Below, in pieces: positions 1-9,065 of a stretch of DNA of 39,214 bases (position 1 is the first letter of the stretch; each line of letters starts with the position of its first letter). The position numbers and the translations under genes were made by a program. Source of the DNA: an uncultured Pelagibacteraceae bacterium (GTDB lineage Bacteria > Pseudomonadota > Alphaproteobacteria > Pelagibacterales > Pelagibacteraceae); the NCBI GenBank assembly GCA_902524955.1, contig CABZEY010000010.1, positions 1 through 39,214 of the forward strand, read 5' to 3'. Under the pieces are notes generated by a model. That model did not search any database. It worked only from the letters and a program-made list of their open reading frames with translations, and was not told where the DNA came from.

Positions 1-75
1 TGAAGAGTCCTTAATAAAATTTTCTTCTAAATAAACCGAATTAGAGTTAAAATTGAAAATCTGCTGCTCTGTCAT
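1..75 (-). CDS. hdaA: HdaA/DnaA-like replication regulator, 5' end only
   Basis: Only the first 25 codons are visible; the frame is open to the window edge. The N-terminus, MTEQQIFNF followed by an acidic stretch, resembles the start of Hda-type DnaA homologues, which begin with a short clamp-binding Q-x-x-F-like peptide before the AAA+ domain. Here QQIFNF fits such a beta-clamp motif. Family knowledge: Hda proteins act with the DNA polymerase sliding clamp to inactivate DnaA-ATP after initiation. Its ATG overlaps the TGA of the preceding gene (ATGA), so the two are probably co-transcribed. A DUF2066 gene followed by hda beside purM-purN is a known order in other proteobacteria and supports the call. 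The AAA+ domain itself is not in the window. Confidence 0.6.
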   Translation of the reverse strand, partial: MTEQQIFNFNSNSVYLEENFIKDSS

Positions 76-1106
76 TTTTTCGTTAAGTAAAATTTATTTC
101 CATTTCTTTTAAAAAGAAACCCTGCATCAAATAAATATTCTTTTAATTGTTCTATAGACCCAGAGAAAAGTATTCTTGCAGAATACATTTGATTTGTTAT
201 TGCTGCATCTTCTAATGACAGAACCTTTTTATTTTTTGTTAAAACATTTTTTACTCTTATATAATCTGAAAGTTTCTTTAAGGGATAATCAAACGATATT
301 ATAGTTTTTTTTTGAGGAGCTAAAATTTGGATTTCTTTCCATGAATTGTTTAAAATATTTAACAACTTTATAAAAAAATTGCTTATTTCTTCTTGATTAA
401 AATTATCTACACCAAATTTGTTAGACGTTTTTAGTTCATTGAATTGAGATTGAACAAAAACGTTCTCTTTTTTGTCAAGTTTATCATAATCAAATAAAAC
501 AAATATAAAATCTCGAACACCATAATTGCCTGTTATTTTATCTAAACGTGCAATTTGATATGATTTGGGGTTAATATCATTTAGTAATTTAATATCTGTA
601 AGATCGCCATTTAATGGAAATGTATTTAGAAGATTGTTAAATTTATTACCTAAGTAGCTATCAAAATTATCAGTTGACCAAATCTCTAATTTATCATTTT
701 TTTTATTTATTAAAATTGTTAGTATTGGATTACTTTTGTAATTTATATATTTAATATTTTCCTTTTTAAAAAAAGAGTCAATCTTAGACTTATCAAACTC
801 AATCTTACATATTAATTCATAACTATTATTTTTTTTATATTCATTCTTTACAATAAATAATTTAAAGTACTCTTGATAGTTTTTAATTTTTGTTAAGTTG
901 TTGAAATCACTAGGTATTGTTACAAACTTTATAAAATCATCAAGTGATTTTTTTTTTATTTCATCGATAACTTTATCACGGTTTTTTTTTATTTTTTTTA
1001 TCGAGGTTGTAAATAAATAATTATCAACAATATAAATAGTAGCGTTTGCCTTGGTAACAAATAAGAATACAATTAAAAATATAATTAATTTTTTAATCAA
1101 ATGCAT
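72..1106 (-). CDS. Exported protein, probable DUF2066 family
   Basis: A 344-residue protein with a clear N-terminal signal peptide: Lys at 5-6, a hydrophobic core at about 7-17, and probable cleavage after ANA near residue 22. The mature part is Lys/Asn-rich with no membrane segment and no catalytic motif I recognise. Position is the main clue: in many proteobacteria a DUF2066 protein lies between hda and the divergent purM-purN pair, exactly as here. The function of that family is unknown; a periplasmic or envelope role is inferred only from the signal peptide. The start codon lies inside ATGCAT, whose other strand supplies the purM start, so its promoter must lie within purM coding sequence. 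No Shine-Dalgarno sequence is visible. The export call is firm; the family call is moderate. Confidence 0.6.
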   Translation of the reverse strand: MHLIKKLIIFLIVFLFVTKANATIYIVDNYLFTTSIKKIKKNRDKVIDEIKKKSLDDFIKFVTIPSDFNNLTKIKNYQEYFKLFIVKNEYKKNNSYELICKIEFDKSKIDSFFKKENIKYINYKSNPILTILINKKNDKLEIWSTDNFDSYLGNKFNNLLNTFPLNGDLTDIKLLNDINPKSYQIARLDKITGNYGVRDFIFVLFDYDKLDKKENVFVQSQFNELKTSNKFGVDNFNQEEISNFFIKLLNILNNSWKEIQILAPQKKTIISFDYPLKKLSDYIRVKNVLTKNKKVLSLEDAAITNQMYSARILFSGSIEQLKEYLFDAGFLFKRNGNKFYLTKK

Positions 1107-2135
1107 AAAAAAAAGTTAACATATAAAAAAAGTGGAGTTGATACATCAAATACAAATAATTTAGTAAAGTATATATCAAACCTCTCAAATAAAACAAAAA
1201 TTAAAGGATCAGAAATAAAAGGATTTAAAAATATTGGTGGTTTTGGCTCTTTGTTTGACCTGAAGCCACATAATTGTAAAAATCCAGTTTTAGTATCTGC
1301 TACTGATGGAGTTGGTACTAAGTTAGAAATAGCTAATAGATTAAAAAAATTTGATACTATTGGAATAGACTTGGTTGCAATGTGTGTAAATGATTTAATT
1401 GTACAAGGTGCAAAACCTTTATTTTTTTTAGACTATATAGCTATTGGAAAGGTTAAAAAAAATAAATATAGAGATATTTTAAAAGGTATTTTTAAAGGAT
1501 GTAAAATTTCAAACTGCTATTTATCTGGTGGTGAAACGGCTGAAATGCCAGGAATATATGATAATGACAAATTTGATCTTGCTGGTTTTTCGGTTGGTTT
1601 AGTTGATAAAAAAAAAATTTTAGATGGTAAAAAAATTAAAAATGATAATTTAATTTTGGCTATACCCTCTTCAGGTTTACACTCAAATGGCTTCTCTTTG
1701 GTAAGATATATCTTAAAAATTAATCGTATAAATAACAAAAAATTTTTAAACAAACTCCTTACGCCTACAAAAATTTATGTTAATGAAGTTTTAAAACTAC
1801 ATACCAAAAATTTAATTAATGGATGTTGCAACATTACCGGTGGCGGTATTATCGAAAATTTACCAAGAGTTTTGCCTAAAAATAAAGCTGCTCAAATAAA
1901 TTTAGATAAAATAAAAACTTTAAAAATTTTTAAATTTTTAAAAGATAATAAAATTTCAGATTTTGAAATGTTAAAAACTTTTAATTGTGGTGTAGGATTT
2001 TGCTTAATTATAAATAAAAAAAACCTTGAAAAAGTTAAAAAGATATTTCCAAGAAAATTTAGACCATATCCAATTGGCAGAATAATTGATTATAAATCAA
2101 AAAAAATAGTTCTTAATGGAAAAATTAAATTCTAA
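1101..2135 (+). CDS. purM: Phosphoribosylformylglycinamidine cyclo-ligase (AIR synthetase)
   Basis: PurM closes the imidazole ring of FGAM to give AIR, using ATP, in the fifth step of purine synthesis in the cytoplasm. The 344-residue length is normal. The N-terminal LTYKKSGVD matches the family's LSYKDAGVD-like opening and fixes the start at this ATG; there is no alternative ATG nearby. Further family signatures are the GGFGSLFDL segment (about 46-54), DGVGTKLEIA (about 69-78), the GGETAEMPG loop (about 142-150) and GLHSNGFSL. The gene overlaps purN by 20 bases and is surely co-transcribed with it. No Shine-Dalgarno sequence precedes the start. Its first six bases, ATGCAT, are also the start of the divergent exported-protein gene, so its promoter lies within that gene's coding sequence. 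Confidence 0.96.
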   Translation: MHKKKLTYKKSGVDTSNTNNLVKYISNLSNKTKIKGSEIKGFKNIGGFGSLFDLKPHNCKNPVLVSATDGVGTKLEIANRLKKFDTIGIDLVAMCVNDLIVQGAKPLFFLDYIAIGKVKKNKYRDILKGIFKGCKISNCYLSGGETAEMPGIYDNDKFDLAGFSVGLVDKKKILDGKKIKNDNLILAIPSSGLHSNGFSLVRYILKINRINNKKFLNKLLTPTKIYVNEVLKLHTKNLINGCCNITGGGIIENLPRVLPKNKAAQINLDKIKTLKIFKFLKDNKISDFEMLKTFNCGVGFCLIINKKNLEKVKKIFPRKFRPYPIGRIIDYKSKKIVLNGKIKF

Positions 2136-2682
2136 AAAAAAAATTGCAGTCTTTATATCTGGAAGGGGCTCAAATTTAAAAAATTTAATTGATTACTCAA
2201 AATTAAAGAAGAGTTCATTTGAAATAAATTTAGTTTTGTCTAATAAATCAAATGCCAAAGGTTTAAAATATGCAAAAACCAATAAGATTAAGAAATATGT
2301 TTTTGAGAAAAAATTATCATTATTTGAGAAAGAGGCACTTAGATTGATAAAAAAATTTGATATTAACATTGTTTGCCTTGCAGGATTTATGAGAGTACTT
2401 ACTCCTATTTTTTTAAAGAAAGTCAAGATACCTGTAATAAATATACACCCATCGCTTTTACCAAGATTAAAGGGATTAAATACGCATTTAAGGGCCATTA
2501 AAGCAAAGCACAAGTATTCTGGCTGTACAGTTCATTTTGTAGAAGAGAAATTAGACTCAGGGAAAATAATTACGCAAAAAAAAATTAGAATATTAAAAAA
2601 AGATAATCCTGAAACCTTGGCAAAAAAAATATTAAAATTAGAACATAAAGCTTATATCGAGGCTTTAGAAAAAATTATTTAA
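2116..2682 (+). CDS. purN: Phosphoribosylglycinamide formyltransferase
   Basis: PurN transfers a formyl group from 10-formyl-tetrahydrofolate to GAR, giving FGAR, in the third step of purine synthesis. The protein is 188 residues, a normal length. The phosphate-binding SGRGSN loop is at about 15-20. The catalytic Asn109 and His111 lie in INIHPSLLP and the catalytic Asp147 in KLDSGK, all as in the family. The start is the only ATG before the conserved IAVFISGRGSN strand, which forces a 20-base overlap with the end of purM. Its stop codon overlaps the convergent ndk stop by four bases, leaving no room for a conventional terminator. Confidence 0.96.
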   Translation: MEKLNSKKKIAVFISGRGSNLKNLIDYSKLKKSSFEINLVLSNKSNAKGLKYAKTNKIKKYVFEKKLSLFEKEALRLIKKFDINIVCLAGFMRVLTPIFLKKVKIPVINIHPSLLPRLKGLNTHLRAIKAKHKYSGCTVHFVEEKLDSGKIITQKKIRILKKDNPETLAKKILKLEHKAYIEALEKII

Positions 2683-3083
2683 TTTTTAAAAAATAAGTCA
2701 ATTTCAATTATAGCATTTTCAACTGAGTCTGAACCATGCACTGAATTTTTATCAATTGAAATTGCATACAAATTACGAATAGTTCCTGGTTTAGCATCTT
2801 TAGGATTGGTAGAGCCCATGAGATCTCTATTTTTTTGAACAGCATTGTCACCTTTTAAGACTATGGCAACCAATGGACCAGAACTTATATAATCACAAAG
2901 ATCTTTAAAAAATGGTTTGGAAGAATGAATAGCATAAAATTTTTTAGCAAATTCTATATCAACATGAATTTTTTTCATTTGGTCTATTATTAAATTGTTA
3001 TCTTCAAAAATTTGGATTATTTTTCCAATTAAATTTCTCTCTACTGCATCTGGTTTAATTAATGAAAGTGTTTTTTCACTCAT
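2679..3083 (-). CDS. ndk: Nucleoside diphosphate kinase
   Basis: Ndk moves the gamma phosphate from ATP to NDPs and dNDPs through a phosphohistidine intermediate and so balances nucleotide pools. At 134 residues it is slightly shorter than the usual 140 or so. SLIKPDAVERN is at 7-17, the ATP-site GSTNPKDAKPGTIR segment at about 90-103, and the active-site His116 lies in NSVHGSDS. The start overlaps the end of pepA by eight bases, so pepA and ndk look like a two-gene operon. The catalytic residues are all present. Confidence 0.97.
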   Translation of the reverse strand: MSEKTLSLIKPDAVERNLIGKIIQIFEDNNLIIDQMKKIHVDIEFAKKFYAIHSSKPFFKDLCDYISSGPLVAIVLKGDNAVQKNRDLMGSTNPKDAKPGTIRNLYAISIDKNSVHGSDSVENAIIEIDLFFKN

Positions 3084-4536
3084 AGTATTCTTCCACTAAT
3101 CTGTTTAAAAGTTTAACACCATAACCGGTTGCACCAACTGGGATGGTCTTAGTAACTTTTTTGTTCCAGGCCATGCCAGCAATATCTAAATGCGCCCAAG
3201 GTGTTTTATTTAAAATAAATCTTTGTAAAAATTGTGCAGCGGTTATAGAGCCTGCACCACCCGAATAATTTATATTTTGAACATCTGCAATTTGTGAGTC
3301 AATTAGTTTATCAAAGTTTTTATTTAGAGGTAGTCTCCAAGCTTTTTCATTGTCTTTATAACCAACTTTATTTATCCTTTCTGCTAATTGATCATTATTT
3401 GAAAACAAACCTGCATATTCGTTGCCTAGTGAAATTATTATTGCTCCAGTTAATGTTGCTAAATTTATAATAAATTTTGGTTTAAATCTTTTTTCAGTAT
3501 AAGTTAAGATATCAGCTAAAACTAATCTTCCTTCTGCATCTGTATTAAAAATTTCTATCGATTTTCCACTATAGGATTTTACTACATCCCCGGGTCTTTG
3601 CGCATTACCGTCTGGCATATTTTCGACTAATCCTATTATACCAACTGCATTAACTTTTGCTTTTCTAACAGCCAATGTTTTCATCAATCCTGCTACGGTC
3701 CCTGCTCCCGCCATATCATATTTCATTTCCTCCATAAATCTCGCTGGCTTTAATGATATGCCTCCTGTATCAAAACAAACTCCTTTGCCAACAAATCCTA
3801 AAGGCTTAGAATTCTTTTTTGCACCATCCCATTTCATTATCGCAACATAGCTTTTATTTGAACTGCCTTGCCCAACGCCTAAAAGAGCATTCATCCCAAG
3901 TTTCTTTAATTTAGTTTCATCAAGTATTTCAATTTTTAATCCATTCTTTTTAAGTTTTTTCACTTGATTTACAAAATTACTAGGGTTTAAAATGTTAGGT
4001 GGGGTTGTAACTAAATTTCTTGTTTCAGTCACTCCAGTATTGATGCTCTCTGCATACTTTAATGCTTTCTTGATAATATTTTTATTAGAACATACTAGTG
4101 ATATATTAGTTATTTTTTTTGACTGTTTTTTTTGTTTATAATTATTAAAAAAATAATTTTTTGACAAAATTCCTACTAATATGTTTTGAATTATTTTTTT
4201 ATTATTTTTTATTTTTTGAGGCAATGTATCAAAAAGAATTTCTATTCTATCTTTTTTTAATGAGGACGCTTCAGAAACAATTAAACCTCCTAAATCTTGA
4301 TACTCATAGTCAATTTTTTTTTCATTAACATTGAAGAAATAAAAATTATTAAATTTTGAATTTTTAATTTTTGAAACAAATGTAAAACCTTTTTTATTTT
4401 TAGAAGCTTTATTTTTTAAATCATTTGCAGATTTGCTATCTATAAAAGACCCCAAATTTGTTAAATTAGAGCTCTTATTTACCAATATTGCTCTAAAGTC
4501 AGAATTTTGACTATATTTAGTTGAAATATTAAACAT
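3076..4536 (-). CDS. pepA: Leucyl (cytosol) aminopeptidase, peptidase family M17
   Basis: PepA removes N-terminal residues from peptides with a two-metal active site and takes part in peptide recycling; in some bacteria it also binds DNA. The 486-residue length is typical. The C-terminal catalytic domain carries the metal and catalytic segments GKGVCFDTGGISLKP and MKYDMAGAGTV, then the family signature NTDAEGRLVLAD. The N-terminal domain is divergent and Lys/Asn-rich, as expected in this base composition. It leads the pepA-ndk pair and is divergent from lptF with a 31-base gap. The pepA/lptF divergent arrangement is common in proteobacteria and supports both calls. Confidence 0.95.
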   Translation of the reverse strand: MFNISTKYSQNSDFRAILVNKSSNLTNLGSFIDSKSANDLKNKASKNKKGFTFVSKIKNSKFNNFYFFNVNEKKIDYEYQDLGGLIVSEASSLKKDRIEILFDTLPQKIKNNKKIIQNILVGILSKNYFFNNYKQKKQSKKITNISLVCSNKNIIKKALKYAESINTGVTETRNLVTTPPNILNPSNFVNQVKKLKKNGLKIEILDETKLKKLGMNALLGVGQGSSNKSYVAIMKWDGAKKNSKPLGFVGKGVCFDTGGISLKPARFMEEMKYDMAGAGTVAGLMKTLAVRKAKVNAVGIIGLVENMPDGNAQRPGDVVKSYSGKSIEIFNTDAEGRLVLADILTYTEKRFKPKFIINLATLTGAIIISLGNEYAGLFSNNDQLAERINKVGYKDNEKAWRLPLNKNFDKLIDSQIADVQNINYSGGAGSITAAQFLQRFILNKTPWAHLDIAGMAWNKKVTKTIPVGATGYGVKLLNRLVEEYYE

Positions 4537-4567
4537 TTAAAATATGAAAAAGGTTAATACACTTTAA

Positions 4568-5644
4568 ATGCTTAAAAACAAGATATTCCAATACTTTTTT
4601 ACAGAATTTTTTAAAATTTTTTTACTAATATCTTTATCTTTCTCTTTATTGATATGGTTCACACAAGCTGCGAGATTATTGGAACTAATTACTGAATTTG
4701 GTAATCCGGTAAGTGTTTATTTTAAATATTTATTATTTAGCTATCCTAAAATTTTGCAAAATACATTTTTACTAAATTTTATAATTTCAATGTTTTTTTT
4801 GTATGCAAAACTTAATGATGCAAAAGAATTTGGAATTTATTGGTTATCTGGAGTTAGTAAATTTAAAATTTATCACTTATGCATGATAATTGGCTCAGTC
4901 GTACTATTCTTACATTTAATATTATCAATTTTTATAGCTCCATGGAGTTCATATCAAGGAAGACTAGTTTTAGGAGACTCCAAATTTACTTTGGTAAATG
5001 CTTTAGTTAAAGAGAAAAATTTTAATACTCCATTAAAAGGTTTAACAATCTATGTTGAAAATAATGATAAGAAGGGGAATTTGAATGGTATTTTTATTTA
5101 TGAAAAATCTAGAATCATTACTGCACAAAAAGGAAGAGTTTTAACAGATGGTGACAATTCATATTTAGAACTTTTTAATGGAACCTCTCAAGAAAAGAAT
5201 AATGAAAAAATTAATGTTATAAACTTCAATAGTACTATTTTTGATTTTTCAAAATATCAGCTCAGAAATACAAGCTACCCAAAATTTACAGAAAGACAAT
5301 TAAATTGGTTATTTGAAAGATTAAAAAATGAAAACTTGACTATTAAAAATCGAAATGACTTGAGAGTAGAAATAAATTCTAGGTTAATAAAACCGTTTTT
5401 AATATTAATAATATCAACCTTGATATGTTTTTTACTTTTTTCAAATAATGACAAAATCAATTTAAAAAGACTTAAGGCAACTATTTATATTCTGTCTGTA
5501 AGTCTTTTGATTATAAATCAAATAATGCTAAACTTAAGTGGAAAAAATATTAATTATACTATGATATATATTTTTTCACTCGCAACTTTCTTCATTCTTA
5601 TAAATATAGTTTTTTTTAAATTTATTAAAGGAGAGACTAAATAA
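4568..5644 (+). CDS. lptF: LPS export ABC transporter permease LptF
   Basis: LptF is one of two inner-membrane subunits that, with LptG and the ATPase LptB, extract LPS from the inner membrane for passage to LptC, LptA and LptD. The 358-residue protein shows the YjgP/YjgQ layout: hydrophobic segments near 14-34, 55-75 and 100-125, a periplasmic domain at roughly 130-265, then three C-terminal membrane segments from about 270 on. It is first in the run lptF-lptG-lptD. The stop and the lptG start share one base (TAATG), implying translational coupling. No good ribosome-binding site is seen within 12 bases of the ATG. Confidence 0.9.
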   Translation: MLKNKIFQYFFTEFFKIFLLISLSFSLLIWFTQAARLLELITEFGNPVSVYFKYLLFSYPKILQNTFLLNFIISMFFLYAKLNDAKEFGIYWLSGVSKFKIYHLCMIIGSVVLFLHLILSIFIAPWSSYQGRLVLGDSKFTLVNALVKEKNFNTPLKGLTIYVENNDKKGNLNGIFIYEKSRIITAQKGRVLTDGDNSYLELFNGTSQEKNNEKINVINFNSTIFDFSKYQLRNTSYPKFTERQLNWLFERLKNENLTIKNRNDLRVEINSRLIKPFLILIISTLICFLLFSNNDKINLKRLKATIYILSVSLLIINQIMLNLSGKNINYTMIYIFSLATFFILINIVFFKFIKGETK

Positions 5645-6741
5645 TGAAAAGATATACCCCAAATCTTTTAATTAAATATTTAATAAAAGAATTTTCTTTT
5701 TCTTTGTTAATATTTACGATTATATTTTCTTCTTTAATTTTATTTATAACTTATATTGATGAAATTTTATTTTTTAAAGATAAGGAAATAACCGATAATT
5801 TTTTTATTAAAACTTTAATACTTAGTTTAATAAAATCTCCAACACTGATTATAAACTTATCTCCCTTTATATTTTTATTTTCAGGAATATTTTTTTATGT
5901 AAAATTTTTAAGAAATAATGAAATTACACCAATGAGCTTATCTGGTTTTTCAAAAAACTTTATCACTCTAGTACCTGGAATTTATTCACTTATTTTAGGA
6001 ATACTAATTGTAGCAGTGTTATCCCCGATCACATCGGAATTATCAAAATATTACGAAACTGTTAAAACAAAATATTCTGCGAATGAAAACCTAATTATTA
6101 TGAGCGATACAGGAATCTGGATTAAGGAAAATAAAGATAATAAAATAAATATAATCAGAGCAGATATTATCAAAAAAGAAAACTTTAAGAATTTAAAAAA
6201 TATTTCTATTTTTGTTTTTAATAATAACAAATTTTCAGGAAGAATAGATGGAGATAATGTGACAATAAGGGGCAAAGTTTGGACAATTGACAATGCAAAT
6301 CAAAACTTATTAAATGAAAACAAGATTTCAAAAAATTATAAATATTACAGCCAAATAGACTTGGATAAGTTAAAAAGTTTTTTTAATAATTCAGATGTAT
6401 TTTCTATATGGAATATATTTTATGAATTACAAGAAATTAGGCAAAGAGGATATTATGGTCAAGAGCTGGTAATTAAATTGAACAAATATCTATCTCTACC
6501 ACTGTTGCTATTTTCTATGATTATTCTTTCTACAATATTTACTATAAAAACAAATTATACCTTTAACAATTTTCTATATGCATTTTTTGGAATATTAACG
6601 GGAATTATTGTTTATTTTCTCGCAGACTTATCAATTGCTTTCGGGAAAAGTGGCAAAATACCCTTAGTTTTGTCAGTTTGGATGCCGGTGATATTGATTA
6701 TGACATTTTCAACCTATAGTTTATTAAGAAGTGATGAATAA
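5644..6741 (+). CDS. lptG: LPS export ABC transporter permease LptG
   Basis: This is the partner of LptF in the LptBFG extractor. It is 365 residues with the same plan: N-terminal membrane segments (about 17-37, 60-85, 103-125), a periplasmic domain, and three C-terminal segments. A good Shine-Dalgarno sequence, AAAGGAG at 5627-5633, lies inside the end of lptF, ten bases before the ATG, one of few clear ones in this window. Assignment of LptF versus LptG rests on order and on resemblance, because the two are paralogues. The last bases overlap the start of lptD. Confidence 0.88.
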   Translation: MKRYTPNLLIKYLIKEFSFSLLIFTIIFSSLILFITYIDEILFFKDKEITDNFFIKTLILSLIKSPTLIINLSPFIFLFSGIFFYVKFLRNNEITPMSLSGFSKNFITLVPGIYSLILGILIVAVLSPITSELSKYYETVKTKYSANENLIIMSDTGIWIKENKDNKINIIRADIIKKENFKNLKNISIFVFNNNKFSGRIDGDNVTIRGKVWTIDNANQNLLNENKISKNYKYYSQIDLDKLKSFFNNSDVFSIWNIFYELQEIRQRGYYGQELVIKLNKYLSLPLLLFSMIILSTIFTIKTNYTFNNFLYAFFGILTGIIVYFLADLSIAFGKSGKIPLVLSVWMPVILIMTFSTYSLLRSDE

Positions 6742-9064
6742 ATTTGTAACCAAATTATTTACAGAACTTTCCGTGCTATTTTTGTTAAGTTTAATATTTA
6801 GCAACACGTTTGCTAGTGAATTTGAGATAAAAGCAGAAAAAGTAAATTATAAAAGTACTGAAAATAAAATTATTGCTGAAGGAAACGCATCTGCAAAAAA
6901 TCAGGATGGAAAAAAAATATTCGCAAATAAAATTATCTATTTAAAAAATAAAGGTTTAATACAAACTTTTGGAAATTCAAAATTTATTGATAATAATAAA
7001 ACGTTAACTGCAAATAAATTTTCATATAATATTAATTCAAAAATAATTAATGCGAAAGAGAATGTAGTTTTTATTGATCAAGATAAAAATAAATTTTATT
7101 TTAGTAGCTTTATATATAATGAAATAGAAGAAAAAGGTGAAGGAAACAAAATAATTGCTAAAACTTCTGATGGTTCATATTTACAATCCAAAAGTGGTAA
7201 ACTTGACAATAAAAAAAATTTAGTACAGTTAGATAATGGTGCATTTACATCATGCTCTAAAATAAAAAATTCTAAAGGAGAGTTTTGCCCTGCCTGGTCA
7301 TTAAAAAGTAAAAAAATTATTCACGACAAAAATAAAAAAACAATTACGCACAAACACGCTTTTTTTAAACTTAAAAACTTACCAATTTTATATACACCTT
7401 ATATATCTCATCCGGACCCATCAGTAAAAAGAAGGAACGGTTTTTTGCCTCCAGTCATTAAAACAATTGAAAATTTGGGAAGAACAATAAAAACGCCGTA
7501 CTTCATTGAACTTGGCAAAGATAAAGATTTAACGATTACACCAATTTATTATTTTGATGAAAACCATATATTCAACACAAGTTATAGGCAAGCTTTTAAG
7601 CATGGATTTTTAAATACAGAAACCAGTTATTCAAAGGGATACAAAAGAGTTGATCAAGAGGGAAGGACTGAGGGTTCTAGAAATTATTTTTTTGCTGACT
7701 ATACTGGTACGAAAAAAAATATAATTTTTAAAAACAATGATATTAATTTAAAAATCCAAAGAGTATCTCAGGAAAATTATCTTAAGGTAAATAAATTAAA
7801 TACAAAATTGTTTAAAGAAGATATCAGAACATTAGAGAATATTTTCAGAATTCAATCTTATGATGAAAATAAAAGATTAGATTTAAAAACAGGAATTTAT
7901 GAAAATTTAGATATTAATGATAGTTCAAAATATACTTATTTTTTACCGGATGGTATATTTTCTATTAATTCACGAAAAAATACTTTTTATAATTTAAATT
8001 TTAATAGTTATTTTCAAGGAAAAAAATTCGAAAAAACTCAGAAACAATTGAAAGTAAAAAATAATTTATCTTTATCTGGACAACAATATGTAATTAAAAA
8101 AACCGGCGTTGGTTCATCATTAAAATTGTCACTATTTAATAAGAATATTTATAATGATAACGTTGTAGGTCTTGAGGATGATTTAAATATTAATAATAAT
8201 TTTACAATTGCATCAGATAATAAGTTACCTCTTATTAAAATTGCTAAAAATTCCTATCAGTCAATTACTCCGAGAATTTTTTTGAAATATACGACAGGAA
8301 AGATGCAAAATGCTAGAGACCAAGATAAGATCCTAGATTATTCAGATGTATTTGCCATGAACAGGACAAATGATACAGACACAATAGAAACTGGCAGTAG
8401 TGCTGGTTATGGGTTTGAATACATGATTAATAAAAATAAAATTAATTCTACAAACAAACTCTATTCCTCAAAATTTAGTATCGGTCAGGTTATGAGAAAT
8501 AGCAAAGAGGATGCTTTGCCAATAAAATCTTCTTTGAACAACAAAACATCAGACTTTGTTGGAAATTTTAACTTTAGTATTTTTGGAGATAAAATTAAAA
8601 AATATGAAGAAAACAAAGATAACAAATTAACATTTTTAAAAAATTTTAATCAAAACATGTTAAGTATAAATTATAAGTATAATTTAAATAATAATTTTTC
8701 AGACACATTTAGAAATAATGTTTACTTTAAAGGAGTTTATAATGGATTTTCTGCAAATATAGTTTTTGATGAAAAAACAAGACACATTGGAAATGAGAAA
8801 TATGGAACATTAGAACTAGGAAAGGTATTTTCAAATAACTATTATTTTAAATTCCAAAATAAAAGAAATTTAATAACGGACTCGACTGAATATAATCGAT
8901 TTTCATTTAATTTTGAAAACGACTGTATTATCAGCTCTTTGACATACTCTAGAGAATTTTATTCTGATAAAGACTTAAAAAATACAAAATCATTAATATT
9001 TGGGATTACGATTAAACCATTCGCTGATAGCTTGGGTCCAGATTTAACTGAATTTATTAATTAA
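6734..9064 (+). CDS. lptD: LPS-assembly outer-membrane protein LptD
   Basis: LptD is the outer-membrane barrel that inserts LPS into the outer leaflet. A signal peptide (hydrophobic to about residue 27, cleavage near TFA-SEF) precedes an OstA/LptA-like beta-jellyroll domain (about 28-170). Next come the family signature YTPYISHPDPSVKRRNGFLPP and a long Asn/Lys/Tyr-rich beta-barrel region. I chose the ATG at 6734 (776 residues) over the GTG three bases upstream; either start overlaps the end of lptG. Two cysteines flank the GEFCPAW region and one lies near the C-terminus (NDCIIS). The adjacent Cys pair that E. coli LptD uses near its C-terminus is not seen, so any disulphide pattern must differ. 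Confidence 0.92.
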   Translation: MNKFVTKLFTELSVLFLLSLIFSNTFASEFEIKAEKVNYKSTENKIIAEGNASAKNQDGKKIFANKIIYLKNKGLIQTFGNSKFIDNNKTLTANKFSYNINSKIINAKENVVFIDQDKNKFYFSSFIYNEIEEKGEGNKIIAKTSDGSYLQSKSGKLDNKKNLVQLDNGAFTSCSKIKNSKGEFCPAWSLKSKKIIHDKNKKTITHKHAFFKLKNLPILYTPYISHPDPSVKRRNGFLPPVIKTIENLGRTIKTPYFIELGKDKDLTITPIYYFDENHIFNTSYRQAFKHGFLNTETSYSKGYKRVDQEGRTEGSRNYFFADYTGTKKNIIFKNNDINLKIQRVSQENYLKVNKLNTKLFKEDIRTLENIFRIQSYDENKRLDLKTGIYENLDINDSSKYTYFLPDGIFSINSRKNTFYNLNFNSYFQGKKFEKTQKQLKVKNNLSLSGQQYVIKKTGVGSSLKLSLFNKNIYNDNVVGLEDDLNINNNFTIASDNKLPLIKIAKNSYQSITPRIFLKYTTGKMQNARDQDKILDYSDVFAMNRTNDTDTIETGSSAGYGFEYMINKNKINSTNKLYSSKFSIGQVMRNSKEDALPIKSSLNNKTSDFVGNFNFSIFGDKIKKYEENKDNKLTFLKNFNQNMLSINYKYNLNNNFSDTFRNNVYFKGVYNGFSANIVFDEKTRHIGNEKYGTLELGKVFSNNYYFKFQNKRNLITDSTEYNRFSFNFENDCIISSLTYSREFYSDKDLKNTKSLIFGITIKPFADSLGPDLTEFIN

Positions 9065-9065
9065 T

